A stretch of DNA of 43,730 bases from an uncultured bacterium (GTDB taxonomy: Bacteria; Cyanobacteriota; Vampirovibrionia; Gastranaerophilales; Gastranaerophilaceae), in assembly GCA_949035555.1 (NCBI GenBank), contig CAROLD010000017.1, positions 1-43,730 of the forward strand, read 5' to 3'. Each line of letters opens with the position of its first letter. Positions within the stretch are counted from its first letter, which is position 1. The position numbers were made by a program, and so were the translations under genes. Below are positions 25,791 through 34,945 of the stretch, piece after piece. The notes beneath the pieces were generated by a model that searched no databases, had not been told where the DNA came from, and saw only the letters and a program-made list of their open reading frames with translations.

Positions 25791-27101
25791 ATGGAAGTAA
25801 ATGTTATCGGAGCAGGTCTGGCAGGCTCAGAAGCCGCTTTGCAACTTGCAAAAAGAGGGTTTAAAGTTAATTTATATGAGATGCGTCCTGTTGTAAAAAC
25901 AGGTGCTCATACAACAGAGGATTGTGCAGAATTTGTCTGTTCAAACAGTCTCGGCTCGTATGATGTAACAAATGGAAGCGGCTTATTGAAGCATGAAATG
26001 GAAATTCTGGGCGGAGAATTAATTGAGATTGCAAAAAGTTGTGCTGTTCCTGCGGGAAATGCTCTTGCAATTGACAGGCATTTGTTTTCTCAAACCGTTA
26101 CTCAAAAAATTGAACAAAATCAGAATATAAATCTTATAAGAGAAGAAATAACTGAAATTCCTGAAACCCCAACGATTATTGCATCAGGACCTTTAACAAG
26201 TTCAAAATTTGCTGATGCGATTAAAATATTTACCAAAAGTGAATATTTGCATTTCTTTGATGCGATTGCGCCGATTGTAGAAATTGACAGTATAGATTTT
26301 GACAAAGCGTTCTGGGCAAGCCGTTATGATAAAGGTGAAGCGTCTTATATAAACTGCCCGATGAATAAAGAACAGTATGAAAAGTTTTATGATATTTTGA
26401 TAAACGCTCCCCGAATTGAGCAACATGATTTTGAAAAAGGGGCTAAATTTTTTGAAAGCTGTCTGCCGATAGAAGTTTTAGCTTATCGCGGGGTTGATAC
26501 ACTTCGTTTTGGACCTATGAAACCTGTAGGACTTATTGACAAACGTACAGGAGAAAAAAATTATGCTGTTGTTCAATTGAGACAAGACAATTCTGCTAAA
26601 ACTCTGTTCAATCTTGTAGGATTCCAGACAAATCTTAAGTGGGGTGCTCAAAAACAGCTTCTTCAATCCATTCCGGGACTTGAGAATGTCAGCATCGTAA
26701 GATACGGTGTTATGCACAGAAATACATTTATTAATTCGCCAAAACTATTGAACCCGACTTTACAAACTCGTGAGCGTAATGACTTATTCTTTGCAGGACA
26801 AATAACAGGTACTGAAGGTTATACTGAATCAATTGCATCAGGGCTTCTTGCAGGTATGAATATGGCAAGACTTTTGAATAACGAGCCGTTATTGGAATTA
26901 CCTTTAGATACAATGCTCGGCGCATTGACACATTATATTACAAATCCGGAGCATACAAACTTCCAGCCGATAAATTCAAACTGGGGAATTATGCCTTCTG
27001 TCGAACTGCCTAAAAAAGAACGAAAAAACAAAAAACTAAAAGGCGAATTGATGTCCAATCGTGCCCTAAGTTCTTTAAAATTTTTTGTTAATAAATTCTA
27101 A
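25791..27101 (+). CDS. trmFO: Methylenetetrahydrofolate--tRNA-(uracil-54-C5-)-methyltransferase
   Basis: FAD- and folate-dependent enzyme that makes ribothymidine at position 54 of the tRNA T loop. 436 residues. FAD-binding VIGAGLAGSEAALQLA is at the N-terminus, then YEMRP, the catalytic-cysteine block CAEFVCSNSLGS, AIDRHLFS, the second conserved cysteine in INCPMNKEQY, FGPMKPVGL, QLRQDN and FAGQITGTEGYTES. It is the form typical of Gram-positive, cyanobacterial and related lineages that lack TrmA. The start is immediately downstream of a promoter, suggesting a leaderless mRNA. Confidence 0.96.
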   Translation: MEVNVIGAGLAGSEAALQLAKRGFKVNLYEMRPVVKTGAHTTEDCAEFVCSNSLGSYDVTNGSGLLKHEMEILGGELIEIAKSCAVPAGNALAIDRHLFSQTVTQKIEQNQNINLIREEITEIPETPTIIASGPLTSSKFADAIKIFTKSEYLHFFDAIAPIVEIDSIDFDKAFWASRYDKGEASYINCPMNKEQYEKFYDILINAPRIEQHDFEKGAKFFESCLPIEVLAYRGVDTLRFGPMKPVGLIDKRTGEKNYAVVQLRQDNSAKTLFNLVGFQTNLKWGAQKQLLQSIPGLENVSIVRYGVMHRNTFINSPKLLNPTLQTRERNDLFFAGQITGTEGYTESIASGLLAGMNMARLLNNEPLLELPLDTMLGALTHYITNPEHTNFQPINSNWGIMPSVELPKKERKNKKLKGELMSNRALSSLKFFVNKF

Positions 27102-27208
27102 TTAAATACTTAGCCTATAAGGGCAAGATGATTTTATTCAAGTTGATATTAAAATAATAAGAGAAAATGTAAAAATATATTTTGAAGCCTTGTATAAGGA
27201 GAATGGTA

Positions 27209-28522
27209 TTGTTTAGGAGTTTTCTCATTATATGTTTAATATTATTTGGACAATCGGCTTACGCGGTTGATAAAGCCGAACTCAACCTTGAATTTTTTAC
27301 CAGATTTAACGATGAATGTTTATACCATTATATAAACGAGGCATTTAATAATAACCATGATGCAAAGCAAGCTTCATACAGAGTCGAGCAATACAGGCAG
27401 CAGGCAAAGTATTCACTCGGTCACGAGCTGCCGTCATTTAGCGTTGCGGCTAATTATCTGGGAATTAAAGTACCTCAGCTGGATAATTTTCAACTCCGAA
27501 AAAATGCTTTTATTCTGCCATTTATTGCCAACTATGAGGCTGATTTTTTGTTGAAAAATCGTGACAAAACCGGAAGTGCCAAAAAAGTTTACGAGGCTTC
27601 AGCATTTGAAGAAAAATCTGTTTATCTTTCACTGTTATCTGATGTTGCAACAGTTTACACAAATCTTTTAGAATATGATGGATTGTTGTATCTTGCACAG
27701 GAAAAAGTTGATATTTATACAGAAATTTTTAGTCGCGATACAAAAAGATATAATCGTGGAATTATTGGAACTTCTGAACTAAACTTATCAGCAAAAAATC
27801 TTGAAAGTGCAAAAAATGAACTTGAAAATTTCCGAAAACAACAAGAAATTTTACTGATGCAACTTGCTGTATTGACCGGAAATTCTGCGGAATGTACAAA
27901 CAAGTTAACTAGAGGCAAGTTTGATAATTTGGAATATCAAGGAGATCTTCCTGACGAAATTTATTCTGATGTTATTTTTTTCAGACCAGATGTTATGCAA
28001 GCTGAAACAAATCTTGAGAAGGCAAAAATTGATATTCGTGTTGCTCGGAAAGAATTTTTACCAAGATTTAATATAACAGGGGTTTGGATTTTTAACACCA
28101 TTGCTCCGGGTTCTTTTTTTTCATGGGAATCTTCACTTGCCGCAATACTTGCGGGGGCAACACAGGATATTTTTGCCGGAGGCAGAAAACTTGCAAATTT
28201 CAGGATGCAAAAAGCAAAATATGAGGAACTTTTTGAAAAGTACAGACAGGTTGATCTGGAAGCTGTAAAAGAAGTGAATACTGCTGTTTGTATTATAAAG
28301 CACGATACAAAAGCAGATAATAATACTCGTCAAAAAGTAAATTATGAATACATTAATCTTGAAAATTCACGCAAAAAATACAATCGAGGAGTTATTTCCG
28401 CCTCAGAATATTTGAGAAGTTATTCTGCATTTATTGAGGTACAAAAAGAAGCTGTTCAATCGAAAAATCAGAGAATAGTAAATTATTTTACTTTATACAA
28501 AGCTGTCGGGGGTAAACTATGA
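27209..28522 (+). CDS. TolC-like outer membrane efflux channel
   Basis: About 438 residues from a TTG at 27209, preferred because AAGGAG sits seven bases upstream; an ATG at 27203 is only one base from it. The signal peptide is FRSFLIICLILFGQSAYA. The rest shows the OEP repeat structure: two copies of long helices plus short beta strands, with YNRGIIGTSELNLSAKNLE (first repeat) and YNRGVISASEYLRSYSAF (second repeat), and FRPDVMQAETNLEKAKIDIRV, typical of NodT/OprM-type channels. It forms the outer membrane end of the exporter encoded downstream, and overlaps the membrane fusion gene by four bases (ATGA). Confidence 0.88.
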   Translation: MFRSFLIICLILFGQSAYAVDKAELNLEFFTRFNDECLYHYINEAFNNNHDAKQASYRVEQYRQQAKYSLGHELPSFSVAANYLGIKVPQLDNFQLRKNAFILPFIANYEADFLLKNRDKTGSAKKVYEASAFEEKSVYLSLLSDVATVYTNLLEYDGLLYLAQEKVDIYTEIFSRDTKRYNRGIIGTSELNLSAKNLESAKNELENFRKQQEILLMQLAVLTGNSAECTNKLTRGKFDNLEYQGDLPDEIYSDVIFFRPDVMQAETNLEKAKIDIRVARKEFLPRFNITGVWIFNTIAPGSFFSWESSLAAILAGATQDIFAGGRKLANFRMQKAKYEELFEKYRQVDLEAVKEVNTAVCIIKHDTKADNNTRQKVNYEYINLENSRKKYNRGVISASEYLRSYSAFIEVQKEAVQSKNQRIVNYFTLYKAVGGKL

Positions 28523-29376
28523 AAAAAATAATAGCAATAATTTTATTACTTGTCCTTATTGGAGCAACTGTTTTTATATTTACTCGCAAAAAAGAGAATA
28601 CTAATGAACTCACGCTATACGGCAATATTGAAATAAGACAGGTTGATTTGAGCTTTCAAGTAAGCGGAATTATTGAAAAAATGTTTAAAGAAGAAGGTGA
28701 CAGTATAAAAAAAGGTGATCTTCTTGCAATTTTGGATGCTAAGGATTATCAGTCAAATTTTGAAAAAGCAAAAGCTGAAGTTGACAAAACTCTTGCACTT
28801 AAAAATGATGCAGAATCAATGTTTGACCGTAATGCACCTCTTGTGCAGGATAATACAATTTCAAAACAGGAATACGATACTCTAAAAAATACCAGTGACA
28901 AGGCAAGAGCGGATTATAATTCTGCGGTTGCAGCAAAGAATTTCGCCAAAAATCAGCTTGATTATACAAAAATTTATGCCCCTGATGACGGGATAGTAAT
29001 GGTAAGAGTTCAAGAACCAGGAGCAACTGTCAATAAAGGGCAAATTATTTATTCAATCTCGAAAAACAAACCTGTGTGGATACGAGCGTATGTTAATGAA
29101 ACTGATTTAGGAAATATTAAATATGGACAGACCGTAAACGTTTATACTGACACTGTTAATATTCAGACAGGGAAAAAGCGCGAGTATAAAGGTTATATAG
29201 GCTATATTTCTCCTGTAGCCGAGTTTACTCCAAAAACCGTTCAATCAACTGATTTGAGAACAGATTTGGTTTATAGAATAAGAGTTTATATTGATGATAT
29301 TGATGAATATTTGCGTCAGGGAATGCCAGTTACGATTAAAGTGGATTTGAATTCAAATGCAGACAGTCAGAATTAA
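28519..29376 (+). CDS. HlyD/YbhG-type periplasmic membrane fusion protein
   Basis: 285 residues. An N-terminal membrane anchor (about 3-22), a barrel/lipoyl half (IEIRQVDLSFQVSGIIEKMF, EEGDSIKKGDLLAILD), a helical hairpin (about 75-145), then the second lipoyl half (YAPDDGIVMVRVQEPGATVNKG) and a beta-barrel domain. It links the inner-membrane ABC permeases to the TolC-like channel. The order and overlaps (4 bases with the channel, 20 bases with the ATPase) mark one operon. Confidence 0.92.
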   Translation: MKKIIAIILLLVLIGATVFIFTRKKENTNELTLYGNIEIRQVDLSFQVSGIIEKMFKEEGDSIKKGDLLAILDAKDYQSNFEKAKAEVDKTLALKNDAESMFDRNAPLVQDNTISKQEYDTLKNTSDKARADYNSAVAAKNFAKNQLDYTKIYAPDDGIVMVRVQEPGATVNKGQIIYSISKNKPVWIRAYVNETDLGNIKYGQTVNVYTDTVNIQTGKKREYKGYIGYISPVAEFTPKTVQSTDLRTDLVYRIRVYIDDIDEYLRQGMPVTIKVDLNSNADSQN

Positions 29377-30826
29377 AAATCTTATTAAAACCTTTGGCGC
29401 CATTACTGCAATTAATAATATTTCACTTGATATAGAGAAAGGTAAAATTACAGGGCTGATTGGTGCAGACGGCGCGGGAAAAACAACACTTATTCGATTG
29501 ATAATAGGTTTGCTTTTGCCTGACAGCGGTGACGTTGAAGTTCTTGGTTCAAAACCTTCCGAAAAAAGTTTATCAGTGGGATATATGCCTCAGAAGTTTG
29601 GACTGTATGAAGATTTAACAGTTATTGAAAATTTAAGACTATATGCAGATTTGAAAGAACAGCCGTATAATTTCGATAAAATGCTTGAGTTTACTTCCCT
29701 TGCGCCGTTTCAAGACAGACTTGCCGGTGCTTTATCGGGCGGGATGAAGCAAAAACTTGGTTTAGCCTGTACACTATTAGGAAAACCCGAATTTCTTCTG
29801 CTTGATGAGCCGTCTGTAGGGGTTGATCCTATTTCGCGCAGAGATCTGATGAAAATGGTTCGTGATATGATTTCACCCGAAACCACTGTTCTTTGGTCAA
29901 CAGCTTATCTTGATGAAGCTCATAGCTTTGATACAGCAGTAGTTTTAGACAAAGGAAAAGTTATTTACAACGGAAAACCGCATGATTTAGCAGAAACTCC
30001 TCAACAATTTGAAGAAAAAGTTATTAGCCTTATGGGTGGGTACAATAAAGAAGCGTCAAAGATTGCTGAAAATTATACTCCCATAAATTATGATTACGAA
30101 TGTTCTGTTCAGGCGGATAATCTTGAGAAAAAATATGGCAACTTTTATGCTGTAAAAAATAATTCTTTCTGTATAAAACGCGGAGAAATTTTCGGATTGT
30201 TAGGACCAAACGGAGCAGGCAAATCAACTTCATTTAAGATGATGTGCGGGCTTACCAAACCGACATCAGGCACTGCCAGAATTATGGGACTTGATATTAT
30301 AAAAGAACCAGTAAAAGCTCGTTCAAATTTAGGCTATATGGCGCAAAAATTCTCACTGTATGGAGCGCTAACTGTACGGCAAAATCTGGAGTTTTTTGCG
30401 GCGGCATACGGAATAGGCTTGTTTGACCGTAAAAAACGCATAGATGAAATTGTTGAGGTTTTTGATTTTCAGGATGTTCAAAATCAAAAATCTGAAGACT
30501 TACCGCTCGGGTTTAAGCAAAGACTGTCGCTTGCCTGTGCACTAATCCATAATCCGCCGATTTTGTTTTTGGATGAACCCACGTCCGGAGTGGATGTTAT
30601 TGCAAGACGCGAGTTCTGGAATCATATTAAATCTCTTTCCAAAAAAGGTGTTACAATTCTTGTTACAACACACTTTATGGATGAAGCTGAGTTTTGTGAT
30701 CGTATTAGCCTTTTTTATAAGGGTGAAACTATTGCTGTCGGCACTCCGGAGGAGTTAAAGCAAAAAGCCGGTGCAAATAATATGGAAGACACTTTTATAA
30801 CTCTAATTAAGGAGTTTGGAAAATGA
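29357..30826 (+). CDS. ABC exporter ATPase with two fused nucleotide-binding domains (YbhF-like)
   Basis: 489 residues with two complete ABC domains. Domain 1 has Walker A GADGAGKTTL, signature LSGGMKQKLG and Walker B LLLDEPSVGVD; domain 2 (from about 247) has GPNGAGKST, a degenerate signature LPLGFKQRLS and LFLDEPTSGVD. In domain 1 the switch-region residue after D-loop is in LWSTAYLDEA (no canonical His), while domain 2 has TTHFMDEA with the His, so the two ATP sites may be unequal. The fused layout is that of E. coli YbhF. It overlaps the first permease by four bases. Confidence 0.94.
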   Translation: MQTVRIKNLIKTFGAITAINNISLDIEKGKITGLIGADGAGKTTLIRLIIGLLLPDSGDVEVLGSKPSEKSLSVGYMPQKFGLYEDLTVIENLRLYADLKEQPYNFDKMLEFTSLAPFQDRLAGALSGGMKQKLGLACTLLGKPEFLLLDEPSVGVDPISRRDLMKMVRDMISPETTVLWSTAYLDEAHSFDTAVVLDKGKVIYNGKPHDLAETPQQFEEKVISLMGGYNKEASKIAENYTPINYDYECSVQADNLEKKYGNFYAVKNNSFCIKRGEIFGLLGPNGAGKSTSFKMMCGLTKPTSGTARIMGLDIIKEPVKARSNLGYMAQKFSLYGALTVRQNLEFFAAAYGIGLFDRKKRIDEIVEVFDFQDVQNQKSEDLPLGFKQRLSLACALIHNPPILFLDEPTSGVDVIARREFWNHIKSLSKKGVTILVTTHFMDEAEFCDRISLFYKGETIAVGTPEELKQKAGANNMEDTFITLIKEFGK

Positions 30827-31932
30827 AAATCCTTTCAGCTCTTATTAAAAAAGAATTCCTTCAAATAATACGCGATCCCTCGAGTATTATTATAGCGTTT
30901 ATTTTGCCGCTTTTGTCAATTTTGATTTATATGTATGGTGTTAATCTTGATTCTGTTAAAGTAAATATCGGAATCAAAAATGATGATGCAAATCCTGAAA
31001 TAGCTACACTCGTCAAGTCTTTCGGGCATAGTAAATATGTTAAATCCTTAGTGGTTGATAATGATAATGACATAAAAGAGGCAATTTCTCGTTCTAAAAT
31101 AAAGGGCGCTGTAATTATACCAAATGATTTTTCAACAAAATTATCGCGAGGACAGTCGGCAGAGATGTTGATAATCACTGACGGTTCTGAAGTTAATACA
31201 GCAAATTATGTACAAAGTTATTCAACTTCAATAGCAAATGGCTGGCTTGCCGAAAGCAGGTACAAATATTTAACCAAACCGCCGATTGTAACCTCAGAGC
31301 TTAGAGTCTGGTATAATCAGGATTTGAACAGTCATTATTTTATTTTGCCCGGGTCAATATCTGTAACTATGACGCTTATCGGCATACTACTTACCGCTCT
31401 TGTTGTTGCTCGTGAGTGGGAGCGAGGAACAATGGAAGCACTTTTAAGTACTAATGTCAAAAAAATTGATATAGTACTGGGTAAATATATTCCATATTTT
31501 ACTCTTGGGATGATTTCGATGATGTTTAATGTATTCTTATGCGTAGGAATTTTTAAAGTCCCGTTCTGCGGAAATTACTTAGTACTTTTTGCAGTAAGTG
31601 CATTATTTTTATTTACATTGCTAGGGGTAGGTTTAACTATTTCTTCAAAACTCAAAAATCAATTCTTAGCAAGTCAAATATCTTTGGGGATTGGATTTTT
31701 ACCTGCATTGTTGTTATCAGGATTGATGTATCCGATTAATTCAATGCCAAAAATTTTTCAATTTTTAACAGGGATTTTGCCGCCTCGGTATTTTATTACT
31801 TTTATAGAAAGCGAATTTATGGCTGGGGGAGTAAATAGTGTAAGAATTATAAATGCTCTGTTTTTGACAATTTTGGGTTTAATTTTGTTTGTACTAGTTT
31901 ACCAAAGCACAGATATGAGGCTCAAGGGGTAA
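30823..31932 (+). CDS. ABC-2 type permease, first of pair (YbhS-like)
   Basis: 369 residues of the ABC-2/YhgE-like exporter class. One N-terminal helix (about 21-38) is followed by a large extracytoplasmic domain (about 40-175), then five C-terminal helices (roughly 175-200, 225-245, 255-280, 285-305, 340-362). WERGTMEALLSTNVKK is the conserved cytoplasmic coupling segment, and the PINSMPKIFQFLTGILPPRYF motif is typical of the family. It pairs with the next gene as a heterodimer. The E. coli YbhGFSR system exports drugs and cations, but the substrate here is unknown. Confidence 0.9.
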   Translation: MKILSALIKKEFLQIIRDPSSIIIAFILPLLSILIYMYGVNLDSVKVNIGIKNDDANPEIATLVKSFGHSKYVKSLVVDNDNDIKEAISRSKIKGAVIIPNDFSTKLSRGQSAEMLIITDGSEVNTANYVQSYSTSIANGWLAESRYKYLTKPPIVTSELRVWYNQDLNSHYFILPGSISVTMTLIGILLTALVVAREWERGTMEALLSTNVKKIDIVLGKYIPYFTLGMISMMFNVFLCVGIFKVPFCGNYLVLFAVSALFLFTLLGVGLTISSKLKNQFLASQISLGIGFLPALLLSGLMYPINSMPKIFQFLTGILPPRYFITFIESEFMAGGVNSVRIINALFLTILGLILFVLVYQSTDMRLKG

Positions 31933-31947
31933 AGGGGTAAAGGGGTA
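31924..31947 (+). repeat. Triple 8-bp tandem repeat spanning stop codon and ribosome binding site
   Basis: Three exact copies of AAGGGGTA (31924-31947) run from the last codons of the first permease, through its stop (31930-31932), to one base before the ATG of the second permease. Each copy contains an SD-like AAGGGG. The third is the one at usable spacing to the ATG. Repeat-number change would alter the spacing or the number of SD copies. Confidence 0.9.
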
Positions 31948-31948
31948 A

Positions 31949-33061
31949 ATGATTATTGAATATTTAAGACGTATTAATGCGCTTATAAAAAAAGAATTTA
32001 TAACAATCTGGAAAGATCCGAAATCTCGCGGAATAATCATTGCAATGCCATTACTCCAGCTTTTTGTATTTGCAAATGCGATAACAATGGAGGTTAAAAA
32101 TATTGACACTGTGGTGATTGATAGAGACAATTCTGTCGAATCTCGTGAACTGGTATCAAGATTTGAGCATTCTCCACGGTTTCGGAAATTCTATTTTGTA
32201 GATAATGAAAAAGAGTTTCAGGATAAAATTGACAATCAGAAAGTTCAAATAGGAATATATATAAACAATGATTTTTCTTCGTCTTTAAAATCTAAAAAAC
32301 CTGTGTCAGTTCTAGTGATTGCAGATGGCAGACAAACTAATTCTGCGGCTATTGCCGGAGGATACGCAGGACAAATAATAAATGATTATAATGCGGAAGT
32401 TACAGGTGAAGCAGGTGCTAAAATAACCCCGGTTATCAGAAATTGGTTTAACCCGAATTTAGAATACCGCTGGTATATTTTAACTGTAATCATAGCCATG
32501 CTGGCGCTGGTTATAACGCTTTTATTGACGGCGTTGTCAATAGCCAGAGAAAGAGAGATGGGAACATTTGACCAGCTTATTGTGAGTCCTTTATCTTCAT
32601 TTGAAATTTTGTTGGGCAAAACCATTCCGCCTCTAACCATAGCAATGGGCTTAACCATAATTATGACAATAATTATAGTAACCATTTTTAAGGTACCGTT
32701 TGCCGGCTCAATACAGTTATTTTTAATTTCTGTATTTGTGTCGTTATTATCAATTGTTGGGGTTGGTCTGTTTATTTCATCAATATGTAAAACTCAGCAG
32801 CAGGCAATTTTAGGAGTAATAACTTTTCAAATGCCAGCGGTTTTATTATCTGGTTTTATTTCGCCAGTAGAAGATATGCCACTTGGCTGGCAATATTTAG
32901 ATTTGGCAAATCCTGTCAAATATTTCATGCAGCTTACACGTGGGATATTTTTAAAAGGAATGGAACTGCACGATGTGATATCTAATCTTATTCCTTTACT
33001 TTTTATTGCAACAATTACATTAGCTCTTGCAGGATGGACATTCAAGAGAAAACTTGATTAA
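31949..33061 (+). CDS. ABC-2 type permease, second of pair (YbhR-like)
   Basis: 370 residues with the same topology as the first permease: helix at about 28-46, extracytoplasmic domain to about 170, then five helices. REREMGTFDQLIVSPLSSFE is the coupling segment and GFISPVEDMPLGWQYLDLANPVKYF the conserved membrane-exit motif. It ends at TAA 33059-33061, exactly where the sequence changes to mosaic accessory DNA. Last gene of the five-gene exporter operon. Confidence 0.9.
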   Translation: MIIEYLRRINALIKKEFITIWKDPKSRGIIIAMPLLQLFVFANAITMEVKNIDTVVIDRDNSVESRELVSRFEHSPRFRKFYFVDNEKEFQDKIDNQKVQIGIYINNDFSSSLKSKKPVSVLVIADGRQTNSAAIAGGYAGQIINDYNAEVTGEAGAKITPVIRNWFNPNLEYRWYILTVIIAMLALVITLLLTALSIAREREMGTFDQLIVSPLSSFEILLGKTIPPLTIAMGLTIIMTIIIVTIFKVPFAGSIQLFLISVFVSLLSIVGVGLFISSICKTQQQAILGVITFQMPAVLLSGFISPVEDMPLGWQYLDLANPVKYFMQLTRGIFLKGMELHDVISNLIPLLFIATITLALAGWTFKRKLD

Positions 33062-33446
33062 TCAAAATTTGGAAATGTAAATGTTCAATTTATTGTTTAT
33101 AGTATTGCTCTACAAGAACATAATTATATAAATGATGCTCAAGAAGAAAGAGAAGATATTGAAAATGTTGTTTTAAAAGGTAGTATTAGTTATTGCAAAT
33201 ACATTTGGCATGCTGAAAACAGCGAACATACTTCAAATGTTGTGGGCTGGAGTATATAGCCTTTTAAAAGAAGCAAAAGATTTATACTATAAAGTTTTTA
33301 AATATCACATGGACTTTAAAACTGTTGCTATAGATTGTTCGCAAGATTTGTTAGCTGATTTATATGGTATTATAAAAGCAAAAGAACATGGATATTGTTC
33401 AGATAAAGTCAAAAATGTATATGAAGATGTATTTCATAAAAAATAA
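33062..33446 (+). pseudogene. Chimeric remnant of effector-type genes
   Basis: The first bases after the permease stop (about 33065-33086) nearly match an internal part of the 39070 gene (encoding FGDVNVP there, FGNVNVQ here). From about 33113 the frame reads EHNYINDAQEEREDIENVVL ... KYIWHAENSEHT, matching residues 17-54 of the 37202 gene. It then loses the central part, and an open frame from about 33210 gives the same C-terminus as 37202 (DLYYKVFKYHMDFK ... AKEHGYCSDKVKNVYEDVF). So this is a deleted, frame-shifted paralogue of the SAA-like gene joined to a scrap of the other effector. No full product is expected; an open frame of 78 codons remains. Confidence 0.75.
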
Positions 33447-33503
33447 TCATTATAAGACAAGAGCATAAGTAATTCAATAATGGACATCTCTAATTTAGAC
33501 CAT

Positions 33504-33540
33504 AAGAGTTATTGCTTAAATATGGCAGTAACTCTTTTAT
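33504..33540 (+). terminator. Terminator-like hairpin
   Basis: AAGAGTTA (33504-33511) pairs with TAACTCTT (33529-33536), extended by TTGC/GCAG with one mismatch, and is followed by TTATTTTCCC. It lies between the chimeric remnant and the converging transglutaminase-like gene. Nothing else recognisable is seen up to 33650. Confidence 0.55.
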
Positions 33541-33650
33541 TTTCCCAATAATATTTCTCTAAAAATCCAAAAAGCCCGCTATTCGCTGGTACATAAAGAC
33601 AGTCGGGTTGATGATTTTTAACAGGAAGTTTGATAAACATTAATTTTATA

Positions 33651-34838
33651 TTAAATTATTTGAAAACCTATATCTTTTAAATTAATATAATCACCTGGAA
33701 ATAATTCTTTAGCTCCATTTATTCTTTCACCATTAATCAAAACATTATCAAACAAAGGTTCTATTCTATAACCATTAGTAGTTGGTGTTAATGTAGCAAT
33801 ACTTGTCGTTATTGGGCTTCTATGTTTTACACATTTATAAAGTATACCAACAGTGCTGTTATCATCAAAATATTTAGAAATTAAGTTAGTAGTATTTTTA
33901 GGATCTGTTATTTTATATGGCAATACTTCCGGTACAATATTTCGTGAAGTATTGCCTATACTGAACACATTACCATGCATTGCATCAAATAAATATGTAT
34001 CAGTTTTTGTTATTATTTCATTCCAAGCATGTCCACCGCCATTATAATAACCATGTACCATTCTGCATTTTATTTTCATTTCATCAGCTAAAATTTTTGT
34101 TAATAATGCTCGATGACGACACATTCCCGCACCGCTGTTTATAATATCACCTAATAGAACTTCAACTTGTTGTTCTTTCATTAGATTCGTCGCAACATAT
34201 TTTGAAGTTTGCTCTCCTGATTTGCTTACAGAGAAAACTTCATCAACAAATTTCATTAGTTCATCTAACTTTTGTTCTTCTGTTAAATTTTTTCCTTTAA
34301 TTCTATTATTAAAGGTTTCTAATGTTTTGACAAGTTTCTTATCTAATGTTCGGTCTAATATAACAATTTCTTGGTTACCATTTCTAAATCTTGAAATATT
34401 TTTTCCGCAACTATCAAAAATTGCTTTAGGTCCACAATATCGAAAACCGTCAATTAAATGCTCATTTTCTGATATCACTTCTTTTGCCAGTTTATTACTT
34501 TGTTCAATTCCTTGTCTTGAAGAAGGCAGAGTCCCTTCGTAATGAATTTGAGGTTTAACATATTCACCATTTTTAATATGTTCCAAAAATTGCAAATCAT
34601 TAGAACCATGTACCCTTTGCTCAATTTTTATCTTACCATTTTTCGTAAAATTAAATAAATGATTTCTGGTACCACTAGAATTATATAATTTCAACATTTT
34701 GATACGCTCTGAAGTTAATGATATTGTGTCTGATGTAGTTCCAGATGTTTTTTGCATAGTATTAGAAGCAGTCTTTATACCTGTTTTTAAAGATTTAGTA
34801 GTAATTTCAACAGCTTTATATCCGATTCTGATAAACAT
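33651..34838 (-). CDS. Transglutaminase-like (EDR1-type) cysteine protease-fold protein with C-terminal FHA-like tail
   Basis: 395 residues. The core (about 190-300) has a papain/transglutaminase triad: C240 in GAGMCRHRALL, H270 in GGGHAWNEI and D285 in YLFDAMHG. The GxCRHRAxL form is that of the EDR1-like group of transglutaminase-fold proteins. The last 40 residues (NVLINGERINGAKELFPGDYINL) look like an FHA-type or similar small beta domain. The N-terminus has no signal peptide but a Thr/Ser-rich helix. It might cleave or crosslink protein, or act as an effector. It is transcribed alone, convergent with the remnant, inside the mosaic region. No SD better than a weak GGAG-like AATTTGGAGAATA before the ATG. 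Confidence 0.72.
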   Translation of the reverse strand: MFIRIGYKAVEITTKSLKTGIKTASNTMQKTSGTTSDTISLTSERIKMLKLYNSSGTRNHLFNFTKNGKIKIEQRVHGSNDLQFLEHIKNGEYVKPQIHYEGTLPSSRQGIEQSNKLAKEVISENEHLIDGFRYCGPKAIFDSCGKNISRFRNGNQEIVILDRTLDKKLVKTLETFNNRIKGKNLTEEQKLDELMKFVDEVFSVSKSGEQTSKYVATNLMKEQQVEVLLGDIINSGAGMCRHRALLTKILADEMKIKCRMVHGYYNGGGHAWNEIITKTDTYLFDAMHGNVFSIGNTSRNIVPEVLPYKITDPKNTTNLISKYFDDNSTVGILYKCVKHRSPITTSIATLTPTTNGYRIEPLFDNVLINGERINGAKELFPGDYINLKDIGFQII

Positions 34839-34945
34839 AAATTATTCTCCAAATTTTCCCTTATATATAAAGTGTTTTTGTATTCAAAAATTGCCCTTTT
34901 GATATATGCTTAATAAATTAAATCACAAGAAGCTTTAGGGGATTC

